Origin: Clostridiales bacterium
GTDB taxonomy: Bacteria > Bacillota > Clostridia > Christensenellales > Aristaeellaceae
NCBI GenBank assembly: GCA_012512355.1
Contig: JAAZEI010000058.1
Location: 1-5,150, forward strand
Direction of reading: 5' to 3'
DNA length: 5,150 bases
The position numbers were made by a program, and so were the translations under genes. Shown here in pieces: positions 1 to 5,150 of this stretch (the stretch's first letter is position 1; each line of letters opens with the position of its first letter). A model generated the notes under the pieces. It was not told the DNA's origin. It made no database searches and worked only from the letters and a program-made list of their open reading frames with translations.

Positions 1-224
1 ATGCGATGCTGCCATGTTTTCAACGTGTGATATTGACCGACAGATTATTGAGGACACTGCCAATTGCAACTTTATAACACGGTTTTGACGAAGCTCACCC
101 GGTACGGTAAACAAAAACCTCATTTAAAAATAAGTAATTCAATAACTGAAGATGTTTTCTTGTTTGTAATTTAAATTTATTTTTAATTATGTCGGCAGTA
201 AATGTTTTATCTAGAGCAATCCAC
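1..224. other. Left-edge stretch without an assignable gene
   Basis: AT-rich region downstream of the ferritin gene. Two overlapping frames run off the left edge. On the plus strand, frame 2 is open from the edge to a TGA at 86-88 (28 codons, residues such as DIDRQIIEDTANCNF). On the minus strand an ATG at 123-121 opens a frame of 41 codons to the edge (MRFLFTVPGELRQNR...), but a TAA lies directly before the ATG and there is no ribosome binding site. I cannot tell which, if either, is the end of a real gene. No convincing hairpin terminator is visible for the ferritin transcript here; 130-190 is simply very AT-rich. Confidence 0.3.
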
Positions 225-722
225 TCAATCGTTTTTTCTATTTACGAGTTCTCTATCTAACATATGCAGCCCTCTTCCGGATGCGCCGTCTATCAGTTCA
301 AATTTTTTGATGAGTTCCTGAGCATTGGCTTCCTCTTCTCCTTGCTCTTTAATGAACCAATTTAAAAACCCCGCAGTGAGATGGTCTTTCACCGACAAGG
401 CTTTTTCATAAATCTCGTAGATAGAAAATGTGATGTATTGCTCGTGTTTTAATGAAGCATACAATGGATCGCCAATTTTATTTGATGAATTATCAGGTTC
501 ATCGATTGCGCTGAGCGTAACCTTTCGACCCGCTGAGATAAGAAAATCACGGATTTTCATCGCATGCTCATATTCTTCAACAGCCTGAACCATAAACCAG
601 TGAGCAAATCCGGGTAATTTTTTTTCTTCGTAGAAATTTGCGAACTCCATATAAAGATAACCGGAGTACAACTCTTTATTAATTTGTTCAACAAGCATCT
701 TGGCAATTTCATCATTAATCAT
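225..722 (-). CDS. ftnA: Bacterial non-heme ferritin (iron storage)
   Basis: Cytoplasmic iron-storage protein that would form a 24-subunit shell, oxidise Fe(II) at a di-iron ferroxidase centre and store it as a mineral. The 165 residues match the usual length of bacterial FtnA. The ligands fall at the same residue numbers as known for E. coli FtnA: E17, E50 and H53 for site A, E94 and Q127 for site B, and E49, E126, E129 and E130 for the third iron site. The helix motif EEYEHAMK (49-56) and LNWFIKEQGEEE (120-131) are typical. There is no bacterioferritin-type heme Met at position 52. The ATG at 722-720 has an AGGGAG ribosome binding site about 7-8 bases upstream. The gene appears monocistronic. 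A 14-bp dyad at 746-759, 24-37 bp before the start, is a possible operator. The family call is secure; the exact symbol (ftnA or ftn) is by similarity. Confidence 0.95.
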   Translation of the reverse strand: MINDEIAKMLVEQINKELYSGYLYMEFANFYEEKKLPGFAHWFMVQAVEEYEHAMKIRDFLISAGRKVTLSAIDEPDNSSNKIGDPLYASLKHEQYITFSIYEIYEKALSVKDHLTAGFLNWFIKEQGEEEANAQELIKKFELIDGASGRGLHMLDRELVNRKND

Positions 723-745
723 GATAGTTCTCCCTTAATATTATT

Positions 746-759
746 TTTACCAAGGTAAA
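746..759. promoter_or_regulatory. Dyad TTTACC-AA-GGTAAA before ferritin, possible operator
   Basis: A perfect inverted repeat with two 6-base arms and a 2-base spacer lies 24-37 bp upstream of the ferritin start. That is where a repressor would cover the promoter or early transcribed region. A related sequence, TACCTTGG followed by an A-rich tail, lies at 848-855 and forms an inverted pair with CCAAGGTA at 750-757. The shape recalls metalloregulator dyads such as those of MntR/DtxR proteins, but it does not match a Fur or PerR box, and I know of no regulator with exactly this site. Calling it an operator is inference. Confidence 0.3.
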
Positions 760-799
760 TTAATGATTCTGATGGCCTCATCATCATGAATCATCGTAA

Positions 800-813
800 T
801 TGACTATTCTTTT
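800..813 (+). repeat. Direct repeat, copy 1 of TTGACTATTCTTTT
   Basis: An exact 14-base match to 916-929 in the same orientation, 116 bp apart. The flanks differ, apart from the run of T. It could be a short recombination or insertion footprint, a paired regulatory site, or chance in AT-rich DNA. Confidence 0.4.
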
Positions 814-915
814 TGTATGTTTTAAGGTCCCAATGATTCATAGCGCGTACCTTGGAAAAGAAAGTCATATTATTGGGCCTTGGATTATCTACCTCAAAAT
901 CCGATTTGAGTGCTG

Positions 916-929
916 TTGACTATTCTTTT
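916..929 (+). repeat. Direct repeat, copy 2 of TTGACTATTCTTTT
   Basis: Second exact copy of the 14-base sequence at 800-813. On the minus strand it supplies the TAG at 922-920 that bounds the 42-codon open frame ending at 791. Confidence 0.4.
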
Positions 930-1096
930 ATTCAGCATTGCTTTTAGCTGTCCGAAGGATGCTATTTCCGCTCCCCTTGTTAGCTTCTTGGTCATTTAAT
1001 GCTGTATGTCAAGCAAGGTGGGTTGTTTCCTTTCCGTCTCACCCTGGAGATTTCATGGTCAAGCACCTTTTTTATCAGATTCTGAGTTCTTTATTT

Positions 1097-1125
1097 ATCT
1101 TAGTATCATTACAGACATATGTCAA
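1097..1125 (-). promoter_or_regulatory. Possible sigma-A promoter pointing to the ferritin side
   Basis: On the minus strand TTGACA (1125-1120) is followed after 17 bases by TAAGAT (1102-1097), a 4/6 match to the -10 box. It lies just after the end of the AhpD-like gene and reads toward the short frames and ferritin. No better promoter is visible immediately before ferritin, so a long-leader ferritin transcript is possible. Only the hexamers and spacing support this. Confidence 0.3.
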
Positions 1126-1146
1126 TAACTATGGAGCGGCATTAAA

Positions 1147-1755
1147 CTATCCTTCTGCTTTTTTTACAGTTTCATGCTGAATCAGCGGTTTTTTAGATAT
1201 CACTGCATGGATAAGCGCGATGGGAACAAAAAACAGGCTGCTGAGCATGAAACTCAATTCGTAGGACAGACTGCTTCTTATATCCGGTTTTCCTTTTAGT
1301 CTGTTGAAAAAAGAGCTCCAGGGGATCCCATATACATTTCCCATCATGATGATGCGAGTTGCTCCTAAAATACCTTTTGCCTTGGTCAGGCCATAGCTTT
1401 CTATCACCCGTTCCCATGATTTTTGAGATGGTGCGCCCCTCGTATCGGCATAGTGCTGGGCAAACATAACAGCCTGTATATCTTCTGCGGGGATATCATC
1501 GGCAATCCCTGCCAGCATATGTTTGATTTCTGTATCGCTCAGTCCCGCTTCAAGCGCCATTTTGGCATGGGCATAGGAGCATATCTGACAGCCATTGACC
1601 TCCGTCACCGCCAGCATAATTCTCTCCGTCAGCTCCGGCGTGATTTCATTGTGCTTTTTTGCTTTTTTGAGCTGTGACATGGTTCGCAAGGCATCAAAAG
1701 TAATCGCATATGTCTCTTTTAAGGTATGAAGCGTTCCGGTTGTTTTCGTCTGCAT
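1147..1755 (-). CDS. AhpD-like carboxymuconolactone decarboxylase family protein
   Basis: A 202-residue protein with a CMD/AhpD core. Residues 44-63 carry the alkylhydroperoxidase D signature: E44, eleven residues, then C56-Q-I-C59 and H63. These have the same spacing as E118, C130, C133 and H137 known from mycobacterial AhpD; its H132 is Ile here (I58). This points to a disulfide-forming thiol redox protein, perhaps a peroxidase partner, rather than a true muconolactone decarboxylase. A second half (about 90-150) has the GILGATRIIMMGN segment. Residues 167-187 form a hydrophobic stretch flanked by KK, a likely C-terminal membrane anchor that is unusual for the family. The start at 1755 has an AAAGGAG site 9 bases upstream and a promoter at 1781-1810. 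It has no co-transcribed neighbour upstream, and no clear terminator follows. The substrate is unknown. Confidence 0.88.
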   Translation of the reverse strand: MQTKTTGTLHTLKETYAITFDALRTMSQLKKAKKHNEITPELTERIMLAVTEVNGCQICSYAHAKMALEAGLSDTEIKHMLAGIADDIPAEDIQAVMFAQHYADTRGAPSQKSWERVIESYGLTKAKGILGATRIIMMGNVYGIPWSSFFNRLKGKPDIRSSLSYELSFMLSSLFFVPIALIHAVISKKPLIQHETVKKAEG

Positions 1756-1780
1756 AGGCTTTCGCTCCTTTTCTTGTTTG

Positions 1781-1810
1781 TATATAAACCTATCATCAAG
1801 GTTCTGTCAA
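1781..1810 (-). promoter_or_regulatory. Sigma-A promoter of the AhpD-like gene
   Basis: On the minus strand a perfect -35 box TTGACA (1810-1805) is followed after 18 bases by TATATA (1786-1781); an alternative reading is TTATAT with 17 bases. Transcription would begin near 1774, giving a leader of roughly 18 bases that contains the AAAGGAG ribosome binding site. The promoter sits just past the decayed acetyltransferase remnant. Confidence 0.55.
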
Positions 1811-1905
1811 ATTGATTTACCAAAAGTTAATATATTTCCGACTTTCCACTGTTAGGTTTCTATGTCCTTTGGCCTGGAGTGATATGCACTATGCACCAAA
1901 AGGTT

Positions 1906-2214
1906 TCAGGGGCTTGACAGATGAGGACAATCAAAGCCCAAAAGCTCTTTAGCCCTTGACTGCACCGGCAGCAGCCCGATGATTGATTTTGTATTGTTCA
2001 CATCAAATATCGCAGGGTCATTTTGTAAAGCTGTCCAGCTAAGCGCAGGAAAACACAGTAGTCAGGGAGAAAAATATTCCATGAGAACATCAAGCACTGC
2101 ATCCGGACCGCCTTGTATGTCACCAATCTTTTTCGTGGAAGTGTGCAAAAGCACAATGTCCGTGCTCCTCATGTCTATATTTATCAAATCCATCAAAAGA
2201 GTCTGCTTATTCAT
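1906..2214 (-). pseudogene. Decayed AAC(3)/YokD-family aminoglycoside N3-acetyltransferase
   Basis: From ATG 2214-2212 the minus strand reads MNKQTLLMDLINIDM, then VLLHTSTKKIGDIQGGPDAV and LDVLMEYFSP. This is the characteristic N-terminus of the AAC(3)/YokD acetyl-CoA-dependent acetyltransferases (usually H-S-S-L-KKIG-x-x-x-GG). Codon 51 is TGA (2064-2062), where intact members have a residue or two before LLVFP. The same frame then continues LLCFPALSWTALQNDPAIFD, VNNTKSIIGLLP, which is also family sequence. It next jumps to RAKELLGFD, so the segment that normally holds the HPTHS-type catalytic motif has been deleted. It stops at 1908-1906. A shifted frame at 1903-1817 (FGA, stop, C...QAKG...LTVE) may be the tail. 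An intact member would be about 260-270 residues, so this is clearly inactive. An AGGCGG site lies 8 bases before the ATG. Confidence 0.78.
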
Positions 2215-2356
2215 TGTCTATACCGCCTGAAGTCTTCCTTGTCTGTTTGATTTATAATAACTTGTCAGACTGTTGAGCGCCATCTTCATATCAGGGCGAT
2301 TATATCGTGTTTCTCACCTGGTTTCCCTGGGATTTAAAAAGTCGAATTCAGCAGTC
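2215..2356. other. Region upstream of the acetyltransferase remnant
   Basis: No gene seen. On the minus strand a TATAAT (2304-2299) could be the -10 box of the old acetyltransferase promoter, but no acceptable -35 box lies 16-18 bases before it. The stretch separates the remnant from the terminator of the hemerythrin gene. Confidence 0.3.
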
Positions 2357-2401
2357 AAAGAAAAACCACCTCTTGACAGAAGCGGTTCTATCAAGAGGTG
2401 G
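2357..2401 (-). terminator. Rho-independent terminator of the hemerythrin-PAS gene
   Basis: On the minus strand CCACCTCTTGA pairs perfectly with TCAAGAGGTGG. Inside, one U-G wobble and AGAA/TTCT extend the stem to 16 pairs closed by a CCGC tetraloop. TTTTTCTTT follows directly. It lies 60 bp after the stop codon at 2461 and insulates this gene from the sequence to the left. Confidence 0.9.
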
Positions 2402-2460
2402 GACTGTCGGCTAGTCTAAATCATCCAAAAATAAACAAAGAGCGTAAATTTCGTGCTTTA

Positions 2461-3642
2461 TCAGCTCATCAGGGTTTTGTTGCCCTCCAGAGCCCTCAGA
2501 CCTGAAATCTCTTCCGTGCATTCCAGGGTGCCCAGGTAGGTGCCGTCTGTATCGCGAACGGCGTAGTAGCGGATGAGGATAAATAAATCACCGCGCTGTA
2601 TCCAGTAGGTTTCATTGTCTTTCTCGCCCGCTTTGAAGGCGCTCATTAACTTCTCTACCTGATCAACGCTTTTGGGCGGGTGGCAGTCAGATACCTGGCG
2701 GCCAATCACGGTGCGGGTGCGGGGAAAGATACGGTTTTTCTGTTCGCTGAAAAAGTGGACGGTATCATCTGCCCCCACATAGGAAATATCACTTGGGAGG
2801 GTATTGAGCAGTGCTGTCAGCTCATTCTTTTCAAAAAAGCCGCTGGGCAGACGAATGGCGCTCTCCCCGCCGGTAGGTTCAGCAGTTTCTTCCAGCTTGG
2901 CATAGGCTTTGGCATCTGAGGGGCTGGCACCTTCCACATCTTTGGCAAAGGCAAACCCAATCTGGTCACTCTCGCCTGCGATGACGCGCCAGTCTTCATC
3001 CGTCAGGTGCTTGATGAGCAGCGGACGCAGGATCTCGTCTTCTTTCATGATCATGGATTGAAGTTTTTCCATCAGCACAGGGAAAAGCTGCTGAAATGCT
3101 GCTGTATTGCCGGCTTCCACCTCAGCGCGGCCTTGCTTGATCAGGGCCCTGATTTCGTCATCCACGGCCCACATTACTTTGGGCGGGGCTGTCACACCCG
3201 CTTTTTCCAGGTAGGGGAAGAAAAGGTTTTCTTTGCGGCTGTAATGGCGGTCGATCTTGGCCAGCTGCGCAAGGTCTGCAAGCATCCGCTCTTTTTCCTG
3301 ACCGGGGGATTTCATAAAGTCGGCATAAGCAGGAAATATCTTGCTGTCAATGAAAGCCTGCAAGCCTTCGTTTTCTTTTTTAAAGACAAACAGCGGATGT
3401 CCATAGCCAATATCGTGATGAGGCTGCTGCACCGCCCCTTCAAACAAGGAAGCATGCACATCGCACATTTGCTGTATCTCTGTCACCTTCATGCCTTCTT
3501 CCATCAAAAGGCGTTCGGCGTCCGCAATTTCAGATGCAGGGACATCTTTGAAGTGCAGTTTGAATTTGGCCTTCACTTCTTCCATCGGTGCGCCCTGGCT
3601 TAATTCGCCTATGAGCTGTTTTAATATTTCTTTGCGATCCAT
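2461..3642 (-). CDS. DUF438 / hemerythrin HHE / PAS domain protein
   Basis: A 393-residue soluble protein with three parts. Residues 1-70 are a DUF438 helical domain ending in the conserved MCDVHASLF (59-67). About 75-220 is a hemerythrin-like four-helix domain, with candidate iron ligands H82, E90, H133, E138 and E201/E203. About 268-390 is a C-terminal PAS domain with the family block IGRQVSDCHPPKS (313-325) and RYYAVRDTDGTYLGTLE (358-374). Hemerythrin domains bind O2, NO or iron through a di-iron site, and PAS domains bind cofactors or ligands. The combined protein has no proven function and has no output domain, so it may be a gas or redox sensor, carrier or scavenger. At the third-helix position where HHE proteins usually have His, this one reads VDDEIR (160-165). 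The start has AGAGG 7 bases upstream. It is a single-gene unit with an FNR-type promoter and a strong terminator. Confidence 0.93.
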   Translation of the reverse strand: MDRKEILKQLIGELSQGAPMEEVKAKFKLHFKDVPASEIADAERLLMEEGMKVTEIQQMCDVHASLFEGAVQQPHHDIGYGHPLFVFKKENEGLQAFIDSKIFPAYADFMKSPGQEKERMLADLAQLAKIDRHYSRKENLFFPYLEKAGVTAPPKVMWAVDDEIRALIKQGRAEVEAGNTAAFQQLFPVLMEKLQSMIMKEDEILRPLLIKHLTDEDWRVIAGESDQIGFAFAKDVEGASPSDAKAYAKLEETAEPTGGESAIRLPSGFFEKNELTALLNTLPSDISYVGADDTVHFFSEQKNRIFPRTRTVIGRQVSDCHPPKSVDQVEKLMSAFKAGEKDNETYWIQRGDLFILIRYYAVRDTDGTYLGTLECTEEISGLRALEGNKTLMS

Positions 3643-3692
3643 ACGCTAACCTCTTTTCATCGTTCATAAAAGGGTTTAATCCCTATAGCATG

Positions 3693-3734
3693 AGCATAGC
3701 AGGTTCACAATCAATAAACATTGATTAAAATCAA
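3693..3734 (-). promoter_or_regulatory. FNR-type class II promoter of the hemerythrin-PAS gene
   Basis: TTGATTAAAATCAA at 3721-3734 is a perfect match to the E. coli FNR consensus TTGAT-N4-ATCAA. On the minus strand a TG-extended -10 box (TGC then TATGCT, 3698-3693) predicts a start near 3686. The site centre would then be at -41.5, the classical position for class II activation by CRP/FNR proteins, replacing a good -35 box. The leader would be about 44 bases. A second reading (TTGTGA, 17 bases, TATAGG) cannot be excluded. The site implies induction under oxygen limitation by an FNR-like regulator not in this window. Confidence 0.72.
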
Positions 3735-3749
3735 TTATAGCTGCGCTTG

Positions 3750-3780
3750 AATAAAAGAATCGGAAGCCTTGGCTTCCGAT
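3750..3780 (-). terminator. Rho-independent terminator of the gpx-msrB operon
   Basis: ATCGGAAGCC (3759-3768) and GGCTTCCGAT (3771-3780) form a perfect 10-base inverted repeat with a 2-base centre, in practice an 8-9 pair stem with a small loop. On the minus strand it is followed by TCTTTTATT. It begins 13 bp after the msrB stop codon and lies before the FNR site, so the peroxidase-reductase operon and the hemerythrin gene are separate units. Confidence 0.85.
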
Positions 3781-3792
3781 GTCTTGTCATGC

Positions 3793-4473
3793 TTATTGTA
3801 CCAGGTCCAGCAGCTCGCCATATCCTTCAGCTTCCATTTGATCCCTGGGGATGAAGCGCAGTGAAGCGCTGTTGATGCAGTAGCGCAGGCCGCCCAACTC
3901 TTGTGGGCCGTCTTCAAACACGTGCCCCAGGTGGGCATCTCCGTAGCTTGAGCGCACCTCAATGCGCTTGCTAAACAGGCTGTTGTCATCAAGCTCATTA
4001 ATCAGCTCCTTACTGATGGGCTTTGAGAAGGCCGGCCAGCCGCAGCCTGAATTAAATTTATCAGTTGATGAAAACAGCGGCTCGCCTGTGGTGATATCCA
4101 CATAGATGCCGGGTCTGAACTCATGATCGTACTCGTTTGAGAAAGGAGCCTCGGTTCCGGCATTCTGCGTTACATTGTATTGCAAGGGGGTGAGTATCTT
4201 TTTGAGCTCCTCATCTGTTTTGAGGGGATATTTCGGGTTTTCTTGCATGGTGGGTTTCCGTCCTTCTATTGATTGGGTTGATTGGGGTGGTTCGGCTTCG
4301 GCCTGGGCTGAAGCGGTGTTATTCTTTGTACCAAAAAGCTGGGAAAACAGCAGGGAAAAGCCAATCATCATCAGCAGCACCAAACCAAGCCACGGCACTC
4401 GACCGGGCTTTGGGCCGGATTCCTTGTTGTTGCAGCTGCCGCCGCCGCAGTTACATCCTTGACATTCGCTCAT
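3793..4473 (-). CDS. msrB: Membrane-anchored peptide-methionine (R)-S-oxide reductase
   Basis: Reduces the R-form of methionine sulfoxide in oxidised proteins. The MsrB domain covers about 85-218. Catalytic C199 sits in [11 protein letters not shown]. The resolving cysteine is C144 in GCGWPAF, 55 residues earlier, the same distance as the catalytic pair of the Neisseria PilB MsrB domain. GDAHLGHVF (178-186) is the substrate-site block. The two zinc-binding CxxC pairs of many MsrBs are absent. Before the domain comes a cysteine-rich N-terminus (C4, C7, C9, C14), basic residues K17, K22 and R25, a membrane segment at 27-47, and a linker with a possible signal peptidase site ASA (54-56). By the positive-inside rule the catalytic domain should be outside the cytoplasm. 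The ATG overlaps the gpx stop as ATGA, with GAGGA about 6 bases upstream inside gpx, suggesting translational coupling. The family call is firm; the location is inferred. Confidence 0.95.
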   Translation of the reverse strand: MSECQGCNCGGGSCNNKESGPKPGRVPWLGLVLLMMIGFSLLFSQLFGTKNNTASAQAEAEPPQSTQSIEGRKPTMQENPKYPLKTDEELKKILTPLQYNVTQNAGTEAPFSNEYDHEFRPGIYVDITTGEPLFSSTDKFNSGCGWPAFSKPISKELINELDDNSLFSKRIEVRSSYGDAHLGHVFEDGPQELGGLRYCINSASLRFIPRDQMEAEGYGELLDLVQ

Positions 4474-4943
4474 AGCAAATCCTCGATTTCTTTGGTGAAT
4501 CCTGCCGGATCTTGTGCCGGCGCAAAGCGATCAACCACAACGCCTTCGCGGTCAACCAAAAACTTGGTAAAGTTCCATTTGATTTTGCTGCCAAGAAGGC
4601 CGCCTTTTTCCTGTTTCAGGTAAGTATAAAGCGGGGCCTCGTTGTCGCCGTTGACTTCAAGCTTTGCAAATCTGGGGAAAGTAGTATGGTAATTAAGCTC
4701 ACAGAAATTATCGATCTCTTCGGCATTACCGGGTGCCTGCTCACCAAACTGGTTGCAGGGGAAGTCAATCACCACCAGGCCGCGGTCGCGGTATTGCTGA
4801 TAAATCTCTTCAAGCGCCGCGTATTGTTTGGTAAAGCCACAGTGTGTGGCTGTATTGACAATCAGCATCACCTTTCCCTTAAAAGGGCGAAGGGTGGTTT
4901 GCTGTCCTTGTTTATCCAGAAAATTAATATCATATATGCTCAT
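4470..4943 (-). CDS. gpx: Glutathione peroxidase family, 2-Cys thioredoxin-type peroxidase
   Basis: Reduces H2O2 and organic hydroperoxides in the cytoplasm. With the start at 4943 it has 157 residues, a normal length for short bacterial Gpx. Peroxidatic C35 lies in NTATHCGFT (a cysteine where selenoenzymes have selenocysteine). The other tetrad residues are Q69 in FPCNQFGEQ, and W123 and N124 in KWNF. C81 in NFCELNY is 46 residues after C35, the same spacing as the C36-C82 pair of yeast Gpx3. It is therefore probably a thioredoxin-dependent 2-Cys enzyme despite the family name. The tetramer-interface loop of animal GPX1 is missing. An upstream in-frame ATG at 4979 would add 12 residues, but the ideal ribosome binding site lies inside that extension, so 4943 is preferred. 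It is the first gene of the operon with msrB. Confidence 0.95.
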   Translation of the reverse strand: MSIYDINFLDKQGQQTTLRPFKGKVMLIVNTATHCGFTKQYAALEEIYQQYRDRGLVVIDFPCNQFGEQAPGNAEEIDNFCELNYHTTFPRFAKLEVNGDNEAPLYTYLKQEKGGLLGSKIKWNFTKFLVDREGVVVDRFAPAQDPAGFTKEIEDLL

Positions 4944-4950
4944 CAATAAA

Positions 4951-4959
4951 ACCTCCTCT
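4951..4959 (-). promoter_or_regulatory. Ribosome binding site that sets the gpx start
   Basis: On the minus strand AGAGGAGGT is followed by TTTATTG and then ATG at 4943-4941. This is an almost perfect anti-16S match at a 7-base spacing. It decides for the start at 4943 over the in-frame ATG at 4979. Confidence 0.85.
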
Positions 4960-5077
4960 ATAGAAGTATCATACACCATTTAATAGATTCTATACACTTT
5001 CTGATATGGAAAACTTGTGTGAACAGAGTCAGCATTATCTGCTGGCGGTTTTTTAAAAACCATGAAGTGAATTTTAT

Positions 5078-5150
5078 ATGATGAAAGCTTACGAAACGAA
5101 CCAGAATGAAGATAAAATTACAATAATCTCTGGATTAGGGAAGAGTTTGA
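5078..5150 (+). CDS. Possible N-terminus of a divergent gene, cut by the right edge
   Basis: An ATGATG at 5078-5083 opens a frame of 24 codons that is still open at the window end (MMKAYETNQNEDKITIISG...). A moderate ribosome binding site, GAAGTGA, ends 7 bases before the first ATG. The hydrophilic start followed by a mixed segment is gene-like, and the 134-bp gap to gpx is large enough for back-to-back promoters. The product cannot be recognised from so few residues, and the frame could be chance. Confidence 0.35.
   Translation, partial: MMKAYETNQNEDKITIISGLGKSL

Larger units (their letters stand above)
760..1146. other. Intergenic stretch with repeats and short minus-strand frames, possible gene remnant
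   Basis: No confident gene. A 14-base direct repeat (TTGACTATTCTTTT) occurs at 800-813 and 916-929. ATGATTC at 764-770 and GAATCAT at 788-794 form an inverted repeat. On the minus strand, three short frames follow each other and overlap. A 32-residue frame (NLIKKVLDHEISRVRRKGNN...) ends in an ATGA overlap with a 33-residue frame (MTKKLTRGAEIASFGQLKAM...). A 42-codon frame at 919-791 follows (...DNPRPNNMTFFSKVRAM...). All look protein-like in composition but lack ribosome binding sites, and I recognise none of them. They may be a frameshifted remnant of one gene or chance. A plus-strand frame at 938-1180 starting with TTG also lacks a ribosome binding site and runs into the next gene. Confidence 0.35.

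Noticed and set aside
764..835. Fur or PerR box before ferritin from repeated ATGATTC/GAATCAT
   Set aside because: The arms are too far apart and do not fit the 7-1-7 pattern TGATAAT-N-ATTATCA or the PerR variant.
938..1180. Hydrophobic plus-strand frame of 80 residues beginning with TTG
   Set aside because: It has no ribosome binding site, has a rare start codon, overlaps the 3' end of the AhpD-like gene, and shows no recognisable family.
1979..2230. Plus-strand frame of 83 residues in the gap
   Set aside because: It lies antisense to the acetyltransferase remnant, whose minus-strand translation gives clear family motifs; the plus-strand product resembles nothing.
3007..3603. Long plus-strand frame of 198 residues
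   Set aside because: It is entirely antisense to the hemerythrin-PAS gene, which has well-defined domains, a ribosome binding site and a promoter. The frame is a by-product of codon use.
4839..4841. Possible selenocysteine at the Gpx active site
   Set aside because: The active-site codon is TGT (minus strand), an ordinary cysteine, so no selenocysteine insertion is needed.
4941..4979. Longer gpx start at 4979 adding 12 residues
   Set aside because: The extension contains the ribosome binding site AGAGGAGGT for the ATG at 4943, and the family normally begins near MSIYD.
1..5150. CRISPR arrays, tRNA or rRNA genes, complete insertion sequences
   Set aside because: I saw no regularly spaced repeats, no cloverleaf or rRNA sequence, and no transposase with terminal repeats on either strand.

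Overview
The window looks like chromosomal DNA from an anaerobic, medium-GC Firmicute, probably a clostridium of the Peptococcaceae type. This is an inference from three things: strong AGGAGG-type ribosome binding sites, an E. coli-type FNR box in front of a DUF438/hemerythrin/PAS gene, and the family mix. Every confident gene lies on the minus strand, so the region is read from right to left. The shared theme is handling of oxygen, peroxide and iron.

Right part (about 3750-5077): a two-gene operon encodes a thioredoxin-type glutathione peroxidase (cysteine, not selenocysteine) and a membrane-anchored methionine-R-sulfoxide reductase (MsrB). The genes overlap by ATGA and end at a clear hairpin terminator (3750-3780). 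At the far right a possible divergent gene starts on the plus strand and leaves the window.

Middle (2357-3734): a single-gene unit encodes a 393-residue DUF438-hemerythrin-PAS protein. It has a perfect FNR-type site (TTGATTAAAATCAA on the plus strand) centred about 41.5 bp before a predicted transcription start, and a strong terminator (2357-2401). It is probably an anaerobically induced O2/NO or redox sensor-like protein.

Centre left (1756-2356): this apparently empty stretch holds the decayed remains of an AAC(3)/YokD-type aminoglycoside N3-acetyltransferase gene on the minus strand. It has an in-frame stop and has lost its central catalytic part.

Left part (1-1810): an AhpD-like carboxymuconolactone decarboxylase family gene with its own sigma-A promoter is followed by 424 bp without a confident gene. 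That stretch has short protein-like minus-strand frames, a 14-bp direct repeat and a dyad close to the next gene. A bacterial ferritin gene with all ferroxidase ligands follows. The outer 224 bp on the left hold only unassignable open frames.

Together the intact genes would remove peroxides (Gpx and possibly the AhpD-like protein), repair oxidised methionine (MsrB), store iron and so limit Fenton chemistry (ferritin), and sense or bind a diatomic gas or iron (hemerythrin-PAS).
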